Of a stretch of 64,000 nt of DNA, positions 59,118 through 64,000 are shown piece after piece. Within the stretch, counting starts at the first letter, position 1, and each line of letters starts with the position of its first letter. The position numbers were made by a program, and so were the translations under genes. Under the pieces are notes generated by a model. The model saw nothing but the letters and a program-made list of their open reading frames with translations. It ran no database searches and was not told the DNA's origin. This DNA comes from Fusicatenibacter_A intestinipullorum (GTDB lineage Bacteria > Bacillota > Negativicutes > Acidaminococcales > Acidaminococcaceae), in NCBI GenBank assembly GCA_019117495.1, contig DWZP01000005.1, positions 1-64,000 of the forward strand. Reading direction: 5' to 3'.

Positions 59118-59823
59118 AGTAGAAAATCTTGTCGTATCCTACGGAGGCATTGAAGCCTTAAAGGGAATTTCGCTTGAAGTGCCCAAAGGGCAGATTGTCA
59201 CCCTTATCGGTGCCAACGGTGCAGGCAAAAGCACGCTGCTGCGCAGCATTGTCGGCCTTGTAAAGCCTAAAAGCGGGCAGATAGTTTATAACGGCGATAA
59301 TATTACCGGGCTTAATTCACAGCAGATTGTAAAAAAAGGTTTAACGCTGGTGCCGGAAGGGCGCCGCATATTCCCTAACCTTACAGTGCTGGAAAATTTG
59401 CAGATAGGCGCATACATGCGCAGCGATAAAGAAGGTATTCAAAAGGATATCGACTGGGTATATGAAATGTTTCCTCGTTTGCAGGAGCGCAGCTGGCAGA
59501 TGGCCGGTACGCTTTCCGGCGGCGAGCAGCAGATGCTGGCGGTTGGCAGGGCGCTGTTGTCGCGTCCGGAACTTTTGATGATGGACGAACCTTCGCTGGG
59601 CCTTGCGCCGTTGATTATTAAAGATATTTTTAACATTATTCAGTACATCAATTCCAAAGGCATGACGATACTTTTGATTGAACAGAACGCCAATATGGCG
59701 CTGAAAGTTGCCCACCGCGCTTACGTGCTTGAAACAGGTAAAATTACCATGAGCGGCACCGGCGCCGAACTTTTGGAAAATCCTGAAATCAAAGCCGCTT
59801 ACCTTGGCAAAAAGAAAAAATAA
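59110..59823 (+). CDS. livF: Branched-chain amino acid ABC ATPase LivF
   Basis: This ATPase (237 residues from ATG 59110) has Walker A GANGAGKST, VPEGRRIFPNLTVLENL, signature LSGGEQQMLAVGRALL and Walker B LLMMDEPSLGLAP. GGGGGTGG lies 7-9 bases before ATG 59110; ATG 59104 is almost on top of it. Last gene of livJHMGF. Confidence 0.95.
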   Translation: MLKVENLVVSYGGIEALKGISLEVPKGQIVTLIGANGAGKSTLLRSIVGLVKPKSGQIVYNGDNITGLNSQQIVKKGLTLVPEGRRIFPNLTVLENLQIGAYMRSDKEGIQKDIDWVYEMFPRLQERSWQMAGTLSGGEQQMLAVGRALLSRPELLMMDEPSLGLAPLIIKDIFNIIQYINSKGMTILLIEQNANMALKVAHRAYVLETGKITMSGTGAELLENPEIKAAYLGKKKK

Positions 59824-59828
59824 AATTA

Positions 59829-59874
59829 AAAATCCTGTCTGTATACCGTTAAAGTATGCAGGCAGGATTTTTTA
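59829..59874. terminator. Terminator after livF
   Basis: AAATCCTG (59830-59837) pairs with CAGGATTT (59863-59870), with further CTGTATAC/GTATGCAG pairing inside and a T run after. It may also serve the convergent TPR gene. Confidence 0.82.
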
Positions 59875-59910
59875 ATGATTAATCCAAATTTTTATTAACC
59901 TGAACTTTTG

Positions 59911-60972
59911 TTAATTCAAACTGTTGTTGTCAATTTCTTCGTCCGGAAATTCCATATTCAGCATTACCGGCGAATCAAGCGCTCCTTCTTTGGGAGTGCT
60001 TATTTCATAATGCCTGTCTTTGGCAGGGTCGTAGTAAACAAGGGTAATACTGTAATCAAGGTTGAACACAACAAGCACAAGCTGGCAAATGCCGCTGCCG
60101 CAGGGGCGCTGCAAATAGTGCATGGCTATAATATCCTTTTGTGCAGCCAGCCATTCAAAATTTAATTTGGACATTGCCGCTTCGTTCATGCGGAACATAA
60201 CGCGGAATTTAATGTTGTTCAGTTCTATCAGCCCATGGCAGAATGGAGAGTCGGCTTCCCAGTCCTGCGGCGCAAACAGCATTTTAATTTTGTTGAATTG
60301 TTCTTCGTTTTTAATAATGCCGGCAATGGAGCGCTGTTTTTCGTCGGCGTCCTTATCAAGCCCGGCTTGAAGCTTTTTGTCCTGCTCAGGCCCAATCCAG
60401 TGGTATTCAAGCTGTTCCAAAGTGTAGCCGAGGCCGATTTCCTTACGCAGCGTTAAAAATTCGTAATCATCTGGCACAAGCTTTAAGCCTTCTTCAATGG
60501 CCTGCAATGCGCCTTCAGTAGAACCGAAGTGATAACGCAGCTTTGCTGCCTGTAACCAGCCCCACGGATATGTCGGTTCTTCCGTTACTGCTTTTTCGGC
60601 ATATTCCATTGCTTCGGCAGGTTTGCCGCAGTAGGTAAGCGCAATAGAATAGCGGTAGTACCATGCGCCGCAGCCTTTGGCATTTTTTTCTGCGGGCTTC
60701 ATTATCTCAAGTGAGCGGTAATAGGCAGGGTAAATATCAAGATTGTTGTAGGCAAAGCCGTACCACAGGGAAAGCTCCAGGTCTTCCGCTGCCTGCTGCT
60801 CTGTAAAACGGCCTTCTTTTACGCCCCGTTCCACAAATTTATCAAGATAATCAATCATTTTGCCAAAATAGGCTTCATAGCCTTCGTCAAAAGCCTCCAG
60901 GGCTGAAACGTCTTCGTCGGTTAAAAGACGCGCCGGGCCGGTTTTATGGGCTTTAGTATCTGCTGATGACAT
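59911..60972 (-). CDS. TPR-containing protein of unknown function
   Basis: This 353-residue soluble protein has tetratricopeptide-like helices around residues 105-190 (YRYSIALTYCGKPAEAMEYAEKAVTEEP, then WLQAAKLRYHFGSTEGALQAIEEGL). A C-terminal region of about 140 residues has alternating strands (LNNIKFRVMFRMNE, QLVLVVFNLDYSITLVYYDP) that I do not recognise. It has no signal peptide. ATG 60972 is 8 bases after GGAG; GTG 60981 is an alternative. Transcribed alone, convergent with livF. Confidence 0.78.
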   Translation of the reverse strand: MSSADTKAHKTGPARLLTDEDVSALEAFDEGYEAYFGKMIDYLDKFVERGVKEGRFTEQQAAEDLELSLWYGFAYNNLDIYPAYYRSLEIMKPAEKNAKGCGAWYYRYSIALTYCGKPAEAMEYAEKAVTEEPTYPWGWLQAAKLRYHFGSTEGALQAIEEGLKLVPDDYEFLTLRKEIGLGYTLEQLEYHWIGPEQDKKLQAGLDKDADEKQRSIAGIIKNEEQFNKIKMLFAPQDWEADSPFCHGLIELNNIKFRVMFRMNEAAMSKLNFEWLAAQKDIIAMHYLQRPCGSGICQLVLVVFNLDYSITLVYYDPAKDRHYEISTPKEGALDSPVMLNMEFPDEEIDNNSLN

Positions 60973-61130
60973 AATTATCACTCCGTTTCCTTTACTTGTT
61001 TACAGTTTAGCATATAAATTTATTTATGTTAAGAAATTTGTGCTGCCGGTTAAAATATAACCGGCCATTTTTATATAACGGAATAAAAATGTAATGTTTT
61101 TTATAAAAAATTGCCCAAAAACAGAGCCGT

Positions 61131-61185
61131 TTTACATAGATTTAACATTTCTCCTCTAACAGATTTAATGTTTGGTCAGTATTAT
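61131..61185 (+). promoter_or_regulatory. Candidate PhoP box and promoter of pst
   Basis: TTTACA (61131-61136) and TTAACA (61142-61147) form a direct repeat with a 5-bp gap, the arrangement of Firmicute PhoP boxes (TTAACA-like repeats every 11 bp). CTAACA at 61156 is out of register. A -10 TATTAT (61180-61185) follows without a good -35, as in activator-dependent promoters. Support comes from the pst genes downstream. Confidence 0.5.
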
Positions 61186-61249
61186 TTAACCATAGCAATT
61201 AAATAAAGCAAATCAAAAGCAAATTAAAAATCTGGAGGCTTATGTAATT

Positions 61250-62134
61250 ATGAAAATGAACAAAAAACTTATTGCAGGCGTTATGTTGGCAGTTATGAGT
61301 GCAGCTGTATTCACCGGCTGCGGCGGCGAGAAAAAAGAAGAAGCAGCTCCGGCAGCAGGCGGCAAAATCGTTGTAATCTCCCGTGAAGACGGCAGCGGCA
61401 CCCGCGGCGCATTCATCGAACTTTTCGGCATTGAAAAAAAAGGTGACGACGGCAAAAAAGTTGATATGACCACTCAGGACGCTTCCATCACCAACAGCAC
61501 TGCTGTTATGATGACCACCGTTGCTGGCAACAAAGACGCTATCGGCTATATCTCCCTCGGTTCTTTAAACGATACCGTTAAAGCACTGAAAATTGACGGT
61601 GCAGAAGCAAGCGCAGCAAACATTAAATCCGGTACTTACAAAGTTGCCCGTCCGTTCAATATTGTAACTAAAGACGGCGTAAGCGCTGTTGCTCAGGACT
61701 TCATTTCCTTCATCATGTCCAAAGAAGGCCAGGAAGTAGTTTCCAAAAACGGTTACATTGGCAGCGACAAAGCTGAAGCATACAAAGGCAGCAAACAGAG
61801 CGGCAAAATTGTTGTAGCCGGTTCTTCTTCCGTAACCCCTGTTATGGAAAAACTGAAAGAAGCTTATGTAAAACTGAATCCGGATGTTAACATCGAAGTT
61901 CAGCAGAGCGACTCCACCACCGGCGTTCAGTCCGCAATCAACGGCGTATGCGATATCGGCATGGCTTCCCGCGAACTGAAACAGAGCGAACTTGATGCAG
62001 GTGTTAAGAACACCGTTATTGCTACCGACGGCATTGCAGTTGTAGTAAACAAAGCCAACAAGGTTGATAACCTCACCAAAGCTCAGGTTGCAGATATCTT
62101 CACCGGTAAAGCAACCGAATGGAACAAACTGTAA
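61250..62134 (+). CDS. pstS: Phosphate-binding lipoprotein PstS, circularly permuted order
   Basis: This 294-residue lipoprotein (signal ending VFTGC) binds phosphate for the Pst transporter. The order of segments is unusual. After the signal it begins with GKIVVISREDGSGTRGAF, DAIGYISLGSL and RPFNIVTK, which are the C-terminal half of ordinary PstS. Then from about residue 185 it continues with GKIVVAGSSSVTPVMEKL, EVQQSDSTTG, CDIGMASREL and DIFTGKATEWNKL, which are normally N-terminal. All phosphate-pocket motifs are present, so it should be functional. It stands before pstC and pstA. Confidence 0.93.
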   Translation: MKMNKKLIAGVMLAVMSAAVFTGCGGEKKEEAAPAAGGKIVVISREDGSGTRGAFIELFGIEKKGDDGKKVDMTTQDASITNSTAVMMTTVAGNKDAIGYISLGSLNDTVKALKIDGAEASAANIKSGTYKVARPFNIVTKDGVSAVAQDFISFIMSKEGQEVVSKNGYIGSDKAEAYKGSKQSGKIVVAGSSSVTPVMEKLKEAYVKLNPDVNIEVQQSDSTTGVQSAINGVCDIGMASRELKQSELDAGVKNTVIATDGIAVVVNKANKVDNLTKAQVADIFTGKATEWNKL

Positions 62135-62173
62135 TTCACATTCAGCTCTAATATCGACAATACAGCAAATTTT

Positions 62174-62201
62174 AACGGTTGCCTTTCACCGGGCAACCGT
62201 T
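62174..62201 (+). promoter_or_regulatory. Hairpin between pstS and pstC
   Basis: AACGGTTGCC (62174-62183) pairs perfectly with GGCAACCGTT (62192-62201). The following TAATTATAAT is not a real T run, so it more likely protects the 3' end of pstS mRNA than terminates. Confidence 0.7.
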
Positions 62202-62249
62202 AATTATAATAATGCAGAAAATTATTATTGATGGAAATTGTGAGGGTTT

Positions 62250-63104
62250 ATGAAAACAGGTAAAGAAGAAATAATGCGCCTTGTCTTTTTGCTGGCGGCA
62301 TGCGCTTCCATTGCCCTTGTTGCAATGATTTGCGTATTTTTGTTCGGCAACGGCCTGCCGACAATAGGCAAAATTGGCGTAACTGAATTTTTCCTGGGCG
62401 AAACATGGCGGCCTAATAACGATTTGTACGGCATTTTGCCGATGATACTGGGCAGCGCTTATGTTACTTTGGGCGCTATCGTTGTTGGTGTGCCTATCGG
62501 CATATTAACCGCTGTTTTTATGGCTCGTTTCTGCCCGGACAGCATTTATAGATTTTTAAAACCGGCAGTTGAACTTCTGGCCGGTATTCCTTCCGTTGTT
62601 TATGGCTTCTTCGGCCTGGTGGTAATGGTTCCTTTTATCCGCGACAACATTGGCGGCACCGGCAGCAGCATGCTTACGGCTTCACTGCTTTTGGCAATGA
62701 TGATTCTGCCGACCCTTATCAGCGTTGCCGAAGCTGCACTCAGGGCAGTGCCCAACAGCTATTATGAAGGCGCTCTGGCGCTTGGCGCAGGGCATGTGCG
62801 CAGCGTATTTTTTACGATTGTGCCGGCTGCCAAATCCGGCATTATGGCGGCTATTATTCTGGGCCTTGGCCGTGCGGTTGGCGAAACAATGGCAGTAATT
62901 ATGGTTGCGGGCAACCAGGCACGTATGCCGCAGGGGCTGCTTGAAGGCGTGCGTACAATGACGACCAATATCGTTATTGAAATGGGCTATGCAGCCGATA
63001 TGCACCGCGACGCGCTTATTGCAACGGCGGTTGTGCTTTTTATATTTATTCTCATTATCAATTTAACGTTCTCGTATCTGAAGGGTAAGGTGGTACAGCA
63101 ATGA
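62250..63104 (+). CDS. pstC: Phosphate ABC transporter permease PstC
   Basis: This 284-residue inner-membrane protein has six predicted helices. PstC features: WRPNNDLYGILPMILGSAYVT, IPSVVYGFFGLVV, the coupling loop YYEGALALGAGHVRSVFFTIVPAAKSGI and GRAVGETMAVIMVAGN. It overlaps pstA by four bases. Confidence 0.95.
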   Translation: MKTGKEEIMRLVFLLAACASIALVAMICVFLFGNGLPTIGKIGVTEFFLGETWRPNNDLYGILPMILGSAYVTLGAIVVGVPIGILTAVFMARFCPDSIYRFLKPAVELLAGIPSVVYGFFGLVVMVPFIRDNIGGTGSSMLTASLLLAMMILPTLISVAEAALRAVPNSYYEGALALGAGHVRSVFFTIVPAAKSGIMAAIILGLGRAVGETMAVIMVAGNQARMPQGLLEGVRTMTTNIVIEMGYAADMHRDALIATAVVLFIFILIINLTFSYLKGKVVQQ

Positions 63105-63961
63105 GCAGCAGTTCTTTAAGCAAAACGCTGTACAGGTACGGGCGCGACCCTGTGTCCATGACATTACTTGTATGCGTAATAGTTTCGGCAGTAATTACAT
63201 TCCTGTCGCTGGCCTTTTTGTTGGGCTACATTCTTTTGCAGGGTATTCCGAATATTAATTTAGATTTATTTGCTTTTGAATATAATACGGAAAACGTTTC
63301 ACTTTTCCCTGCTTTGGTAGATACCGTTATCATGGTGCTGCTGGCTCTGGCAATAGCCACGCCGCTGGGCATCTTTGCAGCAATTTACCTTGTTGAATAT
63401 GCAAGCCGAGACAATAAAATTGTCGGCGTGGTAAGGGTTACGGCAGATACTTTGTCCGGTATTCCTTCCATTGTTTACGGTTTGTTCGGCATGCTGTTCT
63501 TTGTAACCTATTTAAAATGGAGCTACTCGCTTTTAGCAGGCTCTTGTACGGTTGCAATTATGATTTTGCCGCTGATTATGCGTACTACCGAAGAAGCGTT
63601 AAAAGCAATTCCCGACAGTTACCGCGAAGGCAGCTACGGCCTTGGCGCCGGCAAACTGCGCACGGTATTTGCAATTGTTCTGCCTTCTGCCATTCCCGGC
63701 ATTCTGGCAGGCGTAATTCTCGGCATTGGCCGTATTGTAGGCGAAACCGCAGCGCTTATGTATACCTCCGGTACTGTTGCAGCGCTGCCGCACAACGTAT
63801 TTTCGTCCGGCCGTACTTTGGCAGTGCATATGTACGTACTTGCCAGTGAAGGCCTTTTTATGAAACAGGCTTATGCAACGGCTGTTATACTTGTTGTAAT
63901 TGTAATTGCCATTAACGCGGCTTCTTCTTATTTGGCACGTAAATTGATGAAAGGGAACTGA
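63101..63961 (+). CDS. pstA: Phosphate ABC transporter permease PstA
   Basis: This 286-residue permease has ATPLGIFAAIYLVEYA, the GIPSIVYGLFGMLFFV segment, the coupling loop SYREGSYGLGAGKLRTVFAIVLPSAIPGI and GRIVGETAALMYTSGT. It partners PstC in the channel. One base separates its stop from the pstB start. Confidence 0.95.
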   Translation: MSSSSLSKTLYRYGRDPVSMTLLVCVIVSAVITFLSLAFLLGYILLQGIPNINLDLFAFEYNTENVSLFPALVDTVIMVLLALAIATPLGIFAAIYLVEYASRDNKIVGVVRVTADTLSGIPSIVYGLFGMLFFVTYLKWSYSLLAGSCTVAIMILPLIMRTTEEALKAIPDSYREGSYGLGAGKLRTVFAIVLPSAIPGILAGVILGIGRIVGETAALMYTSGTVAALPHNVFSSGRTLAVHMYVLASEGLFMKQAYATAVILVVIVIAINAASSYLARKLMKGN

Positions 63962-63962
63962 G

Positions 63963-64000
63963 ATGGAAGATAAAATTACTATACAAAACCTCGATTTATA
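63963..64000 (+). CDS. pstB: Phosphate ABC transporter ATPase PstB, first codons only
   Basis: Only 38 bases are in the window: ATG then EDKITIQNLDL, matching the usual PstB N-terminus. The gene continues beyond the end. The call rests on position after pstSCA and these twelve codons. Confidence 0.75.
   Translation, partial: MEDKITIQNLDL

Overview
The window is about 47% GC bacterial chromosome and reads as a diderm Firmicute of the class Negativicutes. A Phascolarctobacterium/Acidaminococcus-like gut anaerobe is my best guess, but the genus is inference. Gene order and regulation are Firmicute: infC-rpmI-rplT behind a leader, a pheST T-box, smc-ftsY-ylxM-ffh-rpsP-khpA-ylqD-rimM-trmD-rplS, and the ktrBA pair. 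The surface proteins are those of an outer-membrane bacterium: a trimeric autotransporter with a YadA-type anchor and a classical autotransporter ending in Trp-Thr-Phe. Anaerobic and cobalamin-dependent features (Fe-S type PurF, B12-dependent MetH, DapL lysine route) fit the same group. I saw no rRNA, tRNA, CRISPR array, insertion sequence or phage gene.

Layout. 1-2.3 kb: 3' end of a repeat-rich trimeric autotransporter, a small secreted protein and a small HTH protein. 2.4-4.3 kb: ferritin, then infC (apparent AUA start) with rpmI and rplT. 4.4-7.3 kb: potassium uptake (ktrB, ktrA) and an rRNA methyltransferase. 7.3-11 kb: Phe T-box and pheST. 11-14.5 kb: a small unknown, a CYTH phosphatase, convergent lrgAB-like genes and a membrane protein of unknown function. 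14.6-17.2 kb: clpB. 17.2-21.3 kb: a structured non-coding stretch, a promoter with an 8-G tract in its spacer, a large autotransporter, and a second copy of the small HTH family. 21.4-23.1 kb: CoA-disulfide reductase/rhodanese fusion. 23.1-30.4 kb: purEFMNHD, with PurH reduced to its cyclohydrolase domain, and a Tritrichomonas-like IMP dehydrogenase. 30.4-33 kb: polar amino acid ABC transporter. 33-39.9 kb: DUF4127 protein, pgi, an exported guanine-deaminase-like protein, dapF, dapL, a secreted small protein and a DUF805 protein. 40-49.5 kb: SMC, SRP and ribosome-maturation cluster. 49.8-53.6 kb: metF, MetH reactivation protein, metH. 53.7-54.7 kb: cyclase-family hydrolase and DUF2695 protein. 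55-59.8 kb: branched-chain amino acid transporter livJHMGF. 59.9-61 kb: TPR protein. 61.1-64 kb: pstSCA and the first codons of pstB, behind a possible PhoP box.

The most notable observations are the candidate phase-variable promoter (G8 between -35 and -10) of the autotransporter at 17.7 kb; a pair of paralogous small HTH proteins each located just downstream of a surface-adhesin gene; a PstS whose two halves appear in circularly permuted order; a stand-alone IMP cyclohydrolase; a guanine-deaminase-like enzyme carrying a signal peptide; and a structured 150-bp inverted-repeat element of unknown nature at 17.2 kb.
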